From: Methylobacterium sp. WL1
Lineage (GTDB): Bacteria; Pseudomonadota; Alphaproteobacteria; Rhizobiales; Beijerinckiaceae
Assembly (NCBI RefSeq): GCF_008000895.1
Contig: NZ_CP042823.1
Span: 558,001-622,000, forward strand
Length of the DNA stretch: 64,000 nucleotides
Reading direction: 5' to 3'
A program made the position numbers and the translations under genes. The notes below the pieces were generated by a model that saw only the letters and a list, made by a program, of their open reading frames with translations, made no database searches and had not been told where the DNA came from. Below, one piece after another: positions 28,792 through 42,119 of this stretch (position 1 is the first letter of the stretch; each line of letters starts with the position of its first letter).

Positions 28792-29874
28792 ATGAACGAA
28801 CGCGTCGAACCCGCCGCGCTGGCGGAAGGCCGGCCCCTCTCCACAATGGTCCCCGCTGCGGGCGGCATGCCGGCCGACCATCCGAAGGTCGCCTGGGGCC
28901 GCGTCGGCGTCTTGCTGATGAACCTCGGCACCCCCGAGGGCACCAGTTACTGGCCGATGCGGCGCTACCTCAAGGAGTTCCTGTCGGACCGGCGGGTGAT
29001 CGAGGTGCCGCGGCTGATCTGGTGGCCGCTGCTCAACCTGATCATCCTGACCAAGCGACCGGGGCCGAAGGGCCGCGACTACGCCAGCGTCTGGAACAAC
29101 ACCCGCAACGAGGGCCCGCTCAAGACCACCACCCGGGGCCAGAGCGAGCGCCTGCAGGCCGCGATGGGGGATTCCGTCGTGGTCGACTGGGCGATGCGCT
29201 ACGGCAAGCCGGAGGTCGCCGACCGGCTCCAGGCGCTGCTCGACCAGGGCTGCGACCGGATCCTGCTGGTTCCGCTCTATCCGCAATATGCCGCCGCGAC
29301 CTCGGCCACCGCCTGCGATCAGGCGTTCCGCGCCCTGATGGACATGCGCTGGCAGCCGACCGTACGGGTGTCGCCGCCCTATCACGACGATCCGGTCTAC
29401 ATCGCCGCGATGGCCGATTCGATCCGCGAGGGCTTGGCAAAGCTCGATTTCGAGCCCGAGGTGATCCTGACCTCGTTCCACGGCGTGCCGCGCAGCTACC
29501 TGCTCAAGGGCGACCCCTACCATTGCCAGTGCCACAAGGCCGGGCGCCTGATCCGGGAGGCCCTGGGGATGTCGCCCGAGCGCATGCGGGTGACGTTCCA
29601 GTCGCGCTTCGGCACCGAGGAATGGCTCAAACCCTACACCGACGAGACCGTCACGGAGCTGGCGAAATCCGGCGTGAAGCGCATGGCCATCGTCGCCCCG
29701 GGCTTCACGGCCGATTGCCTGGAGACGCTGGAGGAGCTCGACGGCGAGAACCGCCACTATTTCGAGGGCAACGGCGGCGAGCGCTTCGCCTACATCCCGT
29801 GCCTGAACGATTCCGACCTGGGCATGAAGGTCATCGAGCACGTCGTGCGCCGCGAGCTTCAGGGCTGGCTCTGA
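28792..29874 (+). CDS. hemH: Ferrochelatase
   Basis: The enzyme inserts Fe2+ into protoporphyrin IX in the last step of haem synthesis. The 360-aa product has VGVLLMNLGTPEG, RNEGPLKTTTRGQ, LYPQYAAATSAT, the active-site His in ILTSFHGVPRSYL and PGFTADCLETLEEL. The ATG at 28792 (MNERVEP) is preferred because it leaves a modest 38-residue leader before the core; the open frame upstream is longer but unrelated. There is no [2Fe-2S] extension. No other haem gene is adjacent. Confidence 0.95.
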   Translation: MNERVEPAALAEGRPLSTMVPAAGGMPADHPKVAWGRVGVLLMNLGTPEGTSYWPMRRYLKEFLSDRRVIEVPRLIWWPLLNLIILTKRPGPKGRDYASVWNNTRNEGPLKTTTRGQSERLQAAMGDSVVVDWAMRYGKPEVADRLQALLDQGCDRILLVPLYPQYAAATSATACDQAFRALMDMRWQPTVRVSPPYHDDPVYIAAMADSIREGLAKLDFEPEVILTSFHGVPRSYLLKGDPYHCQCHKAGRLIREALGMSPERMRVTFQSRFGTEEWLKPYTDETVTELAKSGVKRMAIVAPGFTADCLETLEELDGENRHYFEGNGGERFAYIPCLNDSDLGMKVIEHVVRRELQGWL

Positions 29875-29968
29875 CGCGAAAGCGTCCGCGCACCGCTTGC
29901 GGACTGCCCGGACCGGCCTATCATCCTCCAAAGCTGGACGCCTCGCAGATCCGGCGTTGGAGGATCAC

Positions 29969-30127
29969 ATGGCCTTCTTCATCGGGATCGCGTGTCCCTG
30001 GCTGCTGATCGCGGTGCTCGACCGGATCGCCGAAGGCCGCCGCACGGCCGAACTCGCCGCGCTCGGGGTGACCGTACCGGTGGCGCCCACCCACTCCGCC
30101 TACCTGCATCCCGACCGGCCGTATTGA
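29969..30127 (+). CDS. Small membrane protein, 52 aa
   Basis: The ATG at 29969 follows a strong TTGGAGGATCAC site. The product has one hydrophobic helix (FFIGIACPWLLIAVL), a charged stretch (DRIAEGRRTAEL) and ends at HPDRPY. I recognise no family, but the ribosome binding site makes translation likely. It lies 94 bases after hemH and may be read through with it. Confidence 0.6.
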   Translation: MAFFIGIACPWLLIAVLDRIAEGRRTAELAALGVTVPVAPTHSAYLHPDRPY

Positions 30128-30197
30128 GGCATCCGGGCGCGGAAGGACTGACCGTCTGAAGGCGTGAGCGTTCGCTAGTCGTTCGACCACCCTCCTG

Positions 30198-30302
30198 GTC
30201 ATCCCGGGGCCGCGAAGCGAAGCCCGGGATCCAGAGACGCAGACCGATCCGGCCTAGCGCTGTCGGTGGATCTGGCCTCCGGGTTCGCCTGCGGCGCCCC
30301 GG
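30198..30302. repeat. Dispersed intergenic repeat, copy B
   Basis: About 105 bases that match copy A at 12731-12838: CATCCCGGGGCCGCG at the left, AGCCCGGGA inside, TCGCCTGCGGCGCCCCGG at the right. The outer arms are complementary. It fills most of the gap between the 52-aa protein gene and the parvulin gene. Confidence 0.75.
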
Positions 30303-30372
30303 AAGGCCACGATTTGTTATCCGATCCCGTTCCCTGACGAGAGGATGGGGAACACCTTTCGTCCCGACCGGC

Positions 30373-31287
30373 TCACGGCTTCTTCGTATCCGGCGCCGGC
30401 TGCGCAGCGGCCGGCGCAGCGTCGGTCCGGTCGATCTTGGCCTCGGCGCGCAGCTTCAGGATCATGTCCTGCTGCGCCTTGCGGACGATGTGCTGGTCGA
30501 TCTGTTCCTTCAGCTCGTCGAAGGTCGGCTGCGGCTTGGTCCGCTTCTCCTCGACCTTGATGACATGCCAGCCGAACTGGCTCTTCACAGGATCGGAGAC
30601 CTGGCCGGGCTTCATCGCGAAGGCGGCGTTGGCGAAGTCCGGGACCATCCGCTCCTTGGTGAACCAGCCGAGATCGCCGCCCTCTGCCTTGGAGCCGGGA
30701 TCCTTCGAGGCCTCGGCCGCGACCTTGGCGAAATCCTCGCCGCCCTTGATCCGGGCCGCGATCTTCTTCGCGTCGCCCTCGTTGTCCACCAGGATGTGGC
30801 GCGCGTGCACCTCCTCCTCGGGCTTCATCAGCTTGACAGTCTGATCGTAGATCGCGTGCTCGGCCTCAGGGGTCACCGCCCGCTTGGCCTCCTGCTCCAG
30901 GTAATCGTCGAGCAGGAGCTTGTCGCGGAAGTAGGCGAGCTTGCGCTTGAACTCCGGCGTGTCGCCGATCTTGGCGGCCTCGGCCGCCTGCGCGCCGACC
31001 CGCAGGTCGACCATGTAATCCACCAGGAGGGACTTCTTCTGCGCCTCGTCCACCCCCGGGAGCGACAGGGCCGGGTCGTCGGACGCGATGGCGAGGTCGC
31101 CCTGGGTGATCGGCTTGCCGTTGACGCTCGCCACCACGGTGTCGGGGCTCGGCGCAGTCGCCGTGTTGGCCGCGGGCGTCGATGTCGAGGACGGGGCCGC
31201 CTGGGGCGCCTGGGCCAGCGCGGATCCCGGTATCGCGAGCATGAGGGCAAGCGCGCTCGCGCGCCGGAGGAGGGCGGTGTTCGGCAT
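30373..31287 (-). CDS. Exported parvulin-type peptidyl-prolyl cis-trans isomerase
   Basis: This 304-aa periplasmic chaperone/isomerase has a signal peptide to about residue 26 (ALMLAIPGSALAQ). A low-complexity Ala/Ser/Thr/Pro stretch, then an N-terminal SurA-like helical part (VVASVNGKPITQGDLA), follows. The parvulin domain carries EEVHARHILVD, GGEDFAKVAAEASKDPGSK, GGDLGWFTKERMVPDFA and FGWHVIKVEEKR. It assists folding of secreted or outer-membrane proteins. It is transcribed away from secA, with 250 bases between the starts, a pairing that makes sense with secretion. Confidence 0.93.
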   Translation of the reverse strand: MPNTALLRRASALALMLAIPGSALAQAPQAAPSSTSTPAANTATAPSPDTVVASVNGKPITQGDLAIASDDPALSLPGVDEAQKKSLLVDYMVDLRVGAQAAEAAKIGDTPEFKRKLAYFRDKLLLDDYLEQEAKRAVTPEAEHAIYDQTVKLMKPEEEVHARHILVDNEGDAKKIAARIKGGEDFAKVAAEASKDPGSKAEGGDLGWFTKERMVPDFANAAFAMKPGQVSDPVKSQFGWHVIKVEEKRTKPQPTFDELKEQIDQHIVRKAQQDMILKLRAEAKIDRTDAAPAAAQPAPDTKKP

Positions 31288-31536
31288 GCTGGCGTGGTCC
31301 TCGGCTGACGTCTCGTTGCCGCCCCTGTCGAGGCCGGGCGGCGGGCCGCGGCACAGGTGGCGCGCGTCGCGCGAGAAGGCAAGCGCTGCCGTTTCGGCCT
31401 TCCGGCGCCGAGCCTATCGGAGCCTGCCTCTTTCAGGTGCGTCGGCGGATGTTTACCTCTATAAGCCCGGCCAACTCCGCCAAGGCCGGCCCGCCACGCT
31501 CACCCGTCGGCGGGCTCGCGCGTCTGCAGGTCAACG

Positions 31537-34434
<2,898 letters not shown>

Positions 34435-34447
34435 GGCGGCCGGCATC

Positions 34448-35119
34448 ATGGCCGCCCGCACGGTCTTCGTCGCCGGCGCCGGCACCGAGATCGGCAAGAC
34501 CTACGTCACCGCGGCGCTGACCCGGCGCCTGCGGGCGCAGGGCCGGCAGGTCCGGACCCTGAAGCCCCTGGCGAGCGGCGTGCCACCGTTGAGCGATCCG
34601 GCCTTCGCGGAGAGCGACACGGCGCACCTCCTCGACGCGCAGGGCCTCGCTGTCGAAGCCGAGACCGTCGAGGCCTGCTCACCCTGGCGGTTCTCGGCCC
34701 CGCTTGCGCCCGATCAGGCGGCCGCCCTGGAGGGCCGGGCGCTGGACCTGCCCGAGCTCGTCGCCTGGTGCCGGGCGCAGATCGCCCGCACCGAGGGCAC
34801 GCTGCTGATCGAAGGGGTCGGCGGGCTGATGAGCCCGGTCACCGGGGCCGCGACCGGCCTCGACTGGCTCCGGGAGCTGGCCGTGCCGGCGCTGGTCGTC
34901 TCCGGCAGCTATCTCGGGGCGATCAGCCACGCGCTCACCGCCTGCGAGACCCTGCGGCTGCACCGCGTGCCGCTGCTGGCCGTCGCCATCAGCGAAAGCG
35001 AGGGCGCGCCCGCGCCGCTCTCCACCGTCGCCGCGTCGATCGCCCGGCATGCCGGCGTGCCGGTGTTCGGCCTGCGGCGGGGCGAGCCGTGCCCGGACGC
35101 CCTGGCCGATCGGGTGTGA
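34448..35119 (+). CDS. bioD: Dethiobiotin synthetase
   Basis: The enzyme closes the ureido ring in biotin synthesis (7,8-diaminopelargonate + CO2 + ATP). The P-loop is FVAGAGTEIGKTYVTAAL. Landmarks TLKPLASGV, LLIEGVGGLMSPV and LVVSGSYLGAISHALTACE match BioD. At 223 aa it has normal length. It starts 13 bases after the secA stop and is probably cotranscribed. No other bio gene is in the window. Confidence 0.92.
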   Translation: MAARTVFVAGAGTEIGKTYVTAALTRRLRAQGRQVRTLKPLASGVPPLSDPAFAESDTAHLLDAQGLAVEAETVEACSPWRFSAPLAPDQAAALEGRALDLPELVAWCRAQIARTEGTLLIEGVGGLMSPVTGAATGLDWLRELAVPALVVSGSYLGAISHALTACETLRLHRVPLLAVAISESEGAPAPLSTVAASIARHAGVPVFGLRRGEPCPDALADRV

Positions 35120-35389
35120 CCGGGTACGGGCCGGAAAGCGCCTGTTGCGCGCCGTCCCGTTCCCGGGTCGCAGTCCGCTGACGGTCCGACCGTCCGGGAA
35201 AAGCGGCGTGGTCCCTTCGCCGGCGACGACCACGCCGTTGGAGACGCGATACGGCTTCCCGGTGATCGTTCGACCCATGGCGAGCCCTTTGACCGGGAGC
35301 CCATCCGAACGCGACCGCTTCCACTCGGACGGACAGCGCTCTACCTGTGCCGCCAGGGCCGGCGCGTTTGAGCCCGCGGGAGACGTGCG

Positions 35390-37339
35390 TTGAGTCAGTC
35401 CCTTGCACCCGCGGCGGCTCCGGATGCGCGAACTCGCGCGGGCGACGACGACGATGCCTCCCAGAAAAGCCGGCTCAAGCCCGCCCTCGTCTTCGGCGCG
35501 CTCGGCGTCGTCTACGGGGATATCGGCACCAGCCCGCTCTACGCCTTCAAGGAGGCCGTGAAGGCGGCCACCGCCGGGGGCGCTACGGTCCCGGCCGCCG
35601 CGACGGGCGCGGTGTCGCTGATCCTGTGGTCGCTGATCCTGATCGTGTCGCTGAAATACGCGGTGCTGATCCTGCGCGCCGACAACAAGGGCGAGGGCGG
35701 CATCGTGGCCATGCTGGCGCTGCTCGGCGCCCGGCAGGCGCAGCCCGGAACGTTGAAGGCCGTGCTGCTGGTGGTCGGGCTGATCGGTGCCGCGCTGCTC
35801 TACGGCGACGGCGCGATCACCCCGGCGATCTCGGTGCTCTCGGCGATCGAGGGGCTGAAGGTCGACGCGCCGTCGCTCGGGCACTTCGTCGTGCCGATCA
35901 CGATCGCGATCCTGGTCGTGCTGTTTGCCGTCCAGCACAAGGGCGTCGCGGTGATCGGCCGGGTGTTCGGCCCGGTGATGCTGGTCTGGTTCGTGGTGCT
36001 GGCGGCCCTCGGGATCGTCGGCATCCTGGGCAAGCCCGAGATCCTGTCGGCGCTGAACCCGCTGCGCGCCGTCGATTTCATGCTGCATGCCGGCTGGCAC
36101 GTGAGCTTCGCGATGCTGGGCGCGGCCTTCCTGGCGGTCACCGGCGGCGAGGCGATGTACGCCGATCTCGGCCATTTCGGCGCGATGCCGATCCGGGCCG
36201 CGTGGTTCGTCCTGGTCCTGCCGGCGCTGGTGCTCAACTATTTCGGGCAGGGCGCCCTGCTGCTCGCCGCGCCCGACGCGATCGAGAACCCGTTCTTCCG
36301 CCTGTGCCCGGATTGGGGCCACTACCCGCTGATCGCGCTGGCAACACTCGCCACCATCATCGCCTCGCAGGCGATCATCTCCGGGGTGTTCTCCCTGACC
36401 CAGCAATCGGTGCAGCTCGGCTTCCTGCCGGCGATGCGCATCGTCCAGACCGCCCGGGAGGAGCGCGGCCAGATCTACGTCCCGATGGTGAACTGGCTAC
36501 TCGCCGCCGCGACCCTGGTGGCCGTGGTGCTGTTCGGGTCCTCCGACGCGCTCGCCGGGGCCTACGGCATCGCGGTTTCGATGCTGATGGCCATCACCAC
36601 GCTGCTCGCGGCGCTGATCGCGCTGCGGTGGGGCTACAACCCGATCCTAGTCTTCGCGGTCAACGGCATCTTCCTGGCCATCGACGCCGTGTTCTTCGCG
36701 GCCAACAGCGTGAAGATCCTGGAGGGCGGCTGGTTTCCCCTGGTGCTCGCCGGTTTCGTCGCGCTGATGATGCTTACCTGGAAGAAGGGCAACGAGCTGG
36801 TCGAGCAGGCCCGGGTCGCGCTGCGCCTGCCGGAGGATGCGTTCCTGGCCGGGCTCCAGCACCGCGACCTGCTGCGCCTGCCCGGCACCGCGGCCTTCCT
36901 GTCGGCGGCCGAGCACGGGATCCCCCTCCACCTGTCGCGCTTCGTCGAGCGCAACCACGCGCTGATGGAGCGCATCCTGATCATCACCGCGCTCTACGAG
37001 GAGACTCCCACGGTCCCGGTGGAGCAGCGCGCCCACGTGACGATCCTGGCGCCGGACTTCTACCGGGTGATCCTGCGCTACGGCTTCATGGAGGAGGCCT
37101 CGATCCCGGAAGGGCTGGCCTGCGCGGTCGCGTCCCGCCACCTGCCCGCGAACGTCGTCGACGACATGACCGTGTTCGTCGGGCACGAGACGATCATCCC
37201 CAAGGACGACCATCTCGGCATGGCGCCGTGGCGCGAAAACCTGTTCGCCTTCATGCAGCGCAACGCCGAGCGCACCGGCGCCTTCTTCGGCGTGCCGACC
37301 CGGCAGGTGGTCGAGGTCGGCACGGAGATCGAGATCTGA
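35390..37339 (+). CDS. kup: KUP-type potassium uptake transporter
   Basis: This 649-aa inner-membrane K+/H+ symporter has about a dozen hydrophobic segments in the first ~450 residues and a cytosolic C-terminal part. The family marks are GVVYGDIGTSPLYAFKEA, DNKGEGGIVAML, YGDGAITPAISVLSAIEGLK (trimmed to GDGAITPAISVL) and GGEAMYADLGHFG. The start is a TTG at 35390 with GGGAGA upstream; the protein then has a charged, Ala-rich cytosolic leader of about 30 residues before the core. Confidence 0.94.
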   Translation: MSQSLAPAAAPDARTRAGDDDDASQKSRLKPALVFGALGVVYGDIGTSPLYAFKEAVKAATAGGATVPAAATGAVSLILWSLILIVSLKYAVLILRADNKGEGGIVAMLALLGARQAQPGTLKAVLLVVGLIGAALLYGDGAITPAISVLSAIEGLKVDAPSLGHFVVPITIAILVVLFAVQHKGVAVIGRVFGPVMLVWFVVLAALGIVGILGKPEILSALNPLRAVDFMLHAGWHVSFAMLGAAFLAVTGGEAMYADLGHFGAMPIRAAWFVLVLPALVLNYFGQGALLLAAPDAIENPFFRLCPDWGHYPLIALATLATIIASQAIISGVFSLTQQSVQLGFLPAMRIVQTAREERGQIYVPMVNWLLAAATLVAVVLFGSSDALAGAYGIAVSMLMAITTLLAALIALRWGYNPILVFAVNGIFLAIDAVFFAANSVKILEGGWFPLVLAGFVALMMLTWKKGNELVEQARVALRLPEDAFLAGLQHRDLLRLPGTAAFLSAAEHGIPLHLSRFVERNHALMERILIITALYEETPTVPVEQRAHVTILAPDFYRVILRYGFMEEASIPEGLACAVASRHLPANVVDDMTVFVGHETIIPKDDHLGMAPWRENLFAFMQRNAERTGAFFGVPTRQVVEVGTEIEI

Positions 37340-37384
37340 GCAGGCGAAAAGAACCGGCGGCGAACGCCCTCGCAGCCTGGAACG

Positions 37385-37406
37385 CATAAAGACATGTTTA
37401 TGTCTT
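37385..37406. promoter_or_regulatory. Palindromic operator candidate upstream of ahcY
   Basis: The sequence CATAAAGACATGTTTATG (37385-37402) has perfect 6-base arms CATAAA/TTTATG. It overlaps a second inverted repeat AAGACAT-GTTT-ATGTCTT (37389-37406). It lies 74-95 bases before the ahcY ATG in an otherwise GC-rich leader. From memory, sites of the ATAAAGA type upstream of SAM-cycle genes in alphaproteobacteria are bound by SahR (ArsR family); that identification is inference. I saw no riboswitch core here. Confidence 0.55.
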
Positions 37407-37479
37407 GATTGCTTCGTAACGTTCGAAGTGGTAGGGGCTGGCCCCGAACCGCAACGCGAACACACGGAGCCGCCGACTC

Positions 37480-38880
<1,401 letters not shown>

Positions 38881-38998
38881 GCCGGCTCCGGCCGGCGGCG
38901 CCTCCGGTTCGGCGCGCGAGCCAAACCGGAGGTTGAATTCCTAACCGGACCTATAAGGGCCGGGACGGCGTTCGACGCCTCCATCACCATGCAAAATA

Positions 38999-39031
38999 GG
39001 GCCCGGCGCGCTGCGTCGGGCCCTTTCGTTT
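38999..39031 (+). terminator. Rho-independent terminator of ahcY
   Basis: A 7-bp stem GGGCCCG (38999-39005) / CGGGCCC (39017-39023) with an 11-base loop is followed by TTTCGTTT (39024-39031). It lies about 120 bases after the ahcY stop, leaving room for the divL promoter region. Confidence 0.8.
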
Positions 39032-39132
39032 GTCAACCCGTTTGAGCGCCAACGCACTGTGTCTTCTGAGTGTCGTTAACGGATGATTGTGAGCCCCCGG
39101 CGTATAGCCACGCTTCGTTCCCCTTCCGGCTG

Positions 39133-39199
39133 GATTCCGCCGCACGGTAAGGTGCAGCCGAATCTTAGATCGGTGGGTCCGCGAGGGTTCGAGAGAATC
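39133..39199. promoter_or_regulatory. Cluster of GANTC (CcrM) sites upstream of divL
   Basis: Three GANTC sites occur in 67 bases: GATTC 39133-39137, GAATC 39160-39164 and GAATC 39195-39199. A fourth (39304-39308) lies just inside the coding region. In alphaproteobacteria, methylation of such sites by CcrM can change promoter activity through the replication cycle. No -10/-35 match was clear in this segment. Confidence 0.6.
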
Positions 39200-39275
39200 G
39201 TCGCGGGGACGGTGCGTTTCGCGCCACGCGGTTGCACGCGCATGTCGGATCGCCAGGGGTGGGGGCAGGGCTATC

Positions 39276-41825
39276 ATGGGTGTCGGTCGTGCCGCGCACG
39301 TTCGAATCTGCGTGGGTGCGCTCACATTGACGGCGGCGAGCGCTGCGCTCGCCGAACTGCCCGAGACCGCGACCACGCACGCGCCGCGTGAGATGCACGG
39401 CGTCGCCGCCCTGGCGATCTTCGGCGGCCTCGTCGCCTTTGCGGTGATTCTCTCGCTGCTCCACCTCTACGAGCGCGCACGCTGGACCCGCCGGGAGCGG
39501 GAGCTGGCCGGCGCCCTCGACGTGCTCCGCGGCGCCCACGATCGCGCCGAGATGCTGCTCAACGCCGAGCGCCAGGTCATCGTCACCTGGGACCGGCGCA
39601 GCGAGCCGGTGGTCGAGGGCGATATCAGCCTCGCGATCTACGGCGAGCGGCCGACCTCGGGCTATGCCCGCCGGGTCCTCGCCTTCGGCACCTGGCTGGT
39701 CGCCTCCGACGCCGCCGCAGTCGAGGCTGCGGTGGAGACCCTGCGGGCGCGGGGCACGAGCTTCTCCCTGAGCCTACGCACCCAGACCGGGCGCAGCATC
39801 GACGCCCACGGGCAGGCGGTGGCCGGCCGCGCGCTGCTGCGCCTGCGCGAGACCAGCCAGGAGCGCTGCGAGATCGCCGACCTGCGCGCGACCCTGGACG
39901 AGACCCGCCGCGGCTTGTCGGCGCTGGCCGGGCTCCTCGACGCGATCCCGCAGCCCGTCTGGCGGCGCAACCGGGACGGCGGCCTGAGCTGGGTCAACGC
40001 CGCCTACGCGGCGGCCGTCGAGGCCGAGACCCGCGAGGCCGCTCTCGACGGCGGCGTCGAGCTGTTCGACCGTCCGGCCCGCGAGGCGATCATCCGCGAC
40101 GAGGCGGCGCGCGCCGCCGGCCTGACCCGGACCGTCCCGCGGCTCTCGGCCGTGGTGGCCGGCAGCCGGCGCATGCTGGACGTGTTCGAGACCACCCTGG
40201 ACAGCGGCCGGGTCGGGATCGCCATCGACGTCTCTGAACTGGAGAGCGTCCGCGCCGACCTGCAGCGCCAGATGAATGCGAACGTCCGCACCCTGGACCA
40301 GTTGCCGACCGCGGTGGCGATGTTCGACGTCTCGCAGCGGCTGATCTTCCACAACGCCGCCTACCGCCAGCTCTGGGACCTCGACCAGGCCTTCCTCGAC
40401 AGCCGCCCCTCCGACGGCGAGATCCTCGACCATCTCCGGGCCGAGCGGAAGCTCGAGGAGCAGGCCGATTTCCGCGGCTGGAAGCACGGGGTGCTCGCCG
40501 CCTACCGGGCCGCCGAGGCCAACCAGAGCTGGTGGTACCTGCCCGACGGACGAACGCTCCGCGTCGTGGCCGACCCCAACCCGCAGGGCGGCCTGACCTA
40601 CCTGTTCGACGACGTCTCCGACAGCCTGAACGCCGAGACGCGCTACATCGCCCTGCGCCGCCTCCAGGCCGAGACCCTCGACACCCTGGCCGAGCCGGTG
40701 GCGGTGTTCGGCGCCGACGGGCGCATGACGCTCGCCAACCGGGCGTTCTGCACCGTCTGGCGCCTCGATCCGGCGACCGTCGAGGAGCGGCCGCATGTCG
40801 ATGCCGTCATCGCCGCCTGCCGGTCGCTGGCGCCGGCCGAGGAGCCGTGGCTCGACATCCGCGACGCGGTGGTCGGCCTCGAATCACGCACCGCCCAGTC
40901 CTGCCGCCTGGAGGTGGTGGACGGCACGGTTCTCGACTGCGCCGCGCAGCCGCTGCCCGAGGGCGCGACCCTGCTGACCCTGATCGACGTCACCGCGAGC
41001 GTGAACGTCGAGCGGGCGCTGACCGAGAAGAACGACGCGCTCGAGAAGGCCGCGCAGCTGCGCGACACCTTCGTGCACCACGTCTCCTACGAGCTACGCT
41101 CGCCGCTCACCAACATCATCGGCTTCACGCAGCTGCTGGGCGACGAGACGGTCGGGGCGCTCAACGACCGTCAGCGCGAATATTCCGACCACATCATGCG
41201 CTCGTCGGCGGCGCTCTTGGTCATCATCAACGACATCCTCGACCTCGCCTCGATCGATGCCGGCTCGCTGGAGCTTCAGCGGGAGGAGGTCGACGTCCAG
41301 ACCACGATCGAGGCCGCCCTGCGCGGCATCGAGGACCGGTTGGCCGAATCCCACATCACCCTGGCCCTCGACGTGCCCGAGGATATCGGCAGCGTCCACG
41401 CGGACGGGAAGCGCATCCGCCAGATCCTGTTCAACCTGCTGTCCAACGCCGTCGGCTTCTCGGACGCCGGGCAGCGGGTCGAGGTCCGCGCCCGCCGGGA
41501 GGCCCAGGAGCTGATCCTGAGCGTGCGCGACCACGGCCGCGGCATGCCGCCGGAGATCGCCGATTCGGTCTTCAACCGCTTCGAGAGCCACACCCTGGGC
41601 ACCCGCCATCGCGGGGTCGGGCTCGGCCTGTCGATCGTGCGGTCCTTCGTCGAACTCCATGGCGGGCGGGTCCTCCTCGAGACCGCACCCGGGGCCGGCA
41701 CCCAGGTGACCTGCATCTTCCCGCTCTTCCCTTTTGACGGGCTGCAGCGCGAGCATCCCGAACGACGACCCGCCACGACCCCGACCGTGATCGCCGCGCG
41801 CAAGCCGGGCCTGGCGGTCCACTGA
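39276..41825 (+). CDS. divL: DivL-type PAS sensor kinase with Tyr in place of the phospho-His
   Basis: This 849-aa membrane-bound protein controls the CckA-CtrA phosphorelay in alphaproteobacteria. Its N-terminus has a signal/hydrophobic segment and a transmembrane helix (ALAIFGGLVAFAVILSLLHLY). Several PAS-like modules follow (LPTAVAMFDVSQRLIFHNAAY and EPVAVFGADGRMTLANRAF). The dimerisation box reads HHVSYELRSPLTNIIGF, with Tyr605 where kinases have His. This is the DivL hallmark. The HATPase domain is complete with ILFNLLSNAVGFS (N box), DHGRGMPPE and GVGLGLSIVRSFVELHGG. The gene lies downstream of ahcY. The ATG at 39276 follows GGGGGCAGGG. Confidence 0.87.
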   Translation: MGVGRAAHVRICVGALTLTAASAALAELPETATTHAPREMHGVAALAIFGGLVAFAVILSLLHLYERARWTRRERELAGALDVLRGAHDRAEMLLNAERQVIVTWDRRSEPVVEGDISLAIYGERPTSGYARRVLAFGTWLVASDAAAVEAAVETLRARGTSFSLSLRTQTGRSIDAHGQAVAGRALLRLRETSQERCEIADLRATLDETRRGLSALAGLLDAIPQPVWRRNRDGGLSWVNAAYAAAVEAETREAALDGGVELFDRPAREAIIRDEAARAAGLTRTVPRLSAVVAGSRRMLDVFETTLDSGRVGIAIDVSELESVRADLQRQMNANVRTLDQLPTAVAMFDVSQRLIFHNAAYRQLWDLDQAFLDSRPSDGEILDHLRAERKLEEQADFRGWKHGVLAAYRAAEANQSWWYLPDGRTLRVVADPNPQGGLTYLFDDVSDSLNAETRYIALRRLQAETLDTLAEPVAVFGADGRMTLANRAFCTVWRLDPATVEERPHVDAVIAACRSLAPAEEPWLDIRDAVVGLESRTAQSCRLEVVDGTVLDCAAQPLPEGATLLTLIDVTASVNVERALTEKNDALEKAAQLRDTFVHHVSYELRSPLTNIIGFTQLLGDETVGALNDRQREYSDHIMRSSAALLVIINDILDLASIDAGSLELQREEVDVQTTIEAALRGIEDRLAESHITLALDVPEDIGSVHADGKRIRQILFNLLSNAVGFSDAGQRVEVRARREAQELILSVRDHGRGMPPEIADSVFNRFESHTLGTRHRGVGLGLSIVRSFVELHGGRVLLETAPGAGTQVTCIFPLFPFDGLQREHPERRPATTPTVIAARKPGLAVH

Positions 41826-42119
41826 AGCGCTGTTTCACCGGTCCTTCCCGATCTCCCACCTCGTCCGGACGGGACGCAGCGAAGCGGAAACCGCGACGGG
41901 GGCCTCCAACCGGCGGGCGCTCACCGGAGGGCTCCTGCGCAGCCACTGACGCGGTACCTCAGGATCTCGGGATCGGGATCTCCGTCGATTCGAGCACTCG
42001 GTCGGCCGGGGGGTGCCGTCGAACGCGCCCTGACCAGGGCGGCGAACAGGACGCTCCGTTTGCCGGAGCGGGCCCTCCGCCGGGCTTGATTAATCCCCCT
42101 GCCGGGCTCAGCAGGGCGC

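Noticed and set aside
37340..37479. Possible riboswitch in the ahcY leader
   Set aside because: I saw only the short overlapping inverted repeats; the multi-stem core of SAM- or SAH-binding RNAs is not evident by eye.
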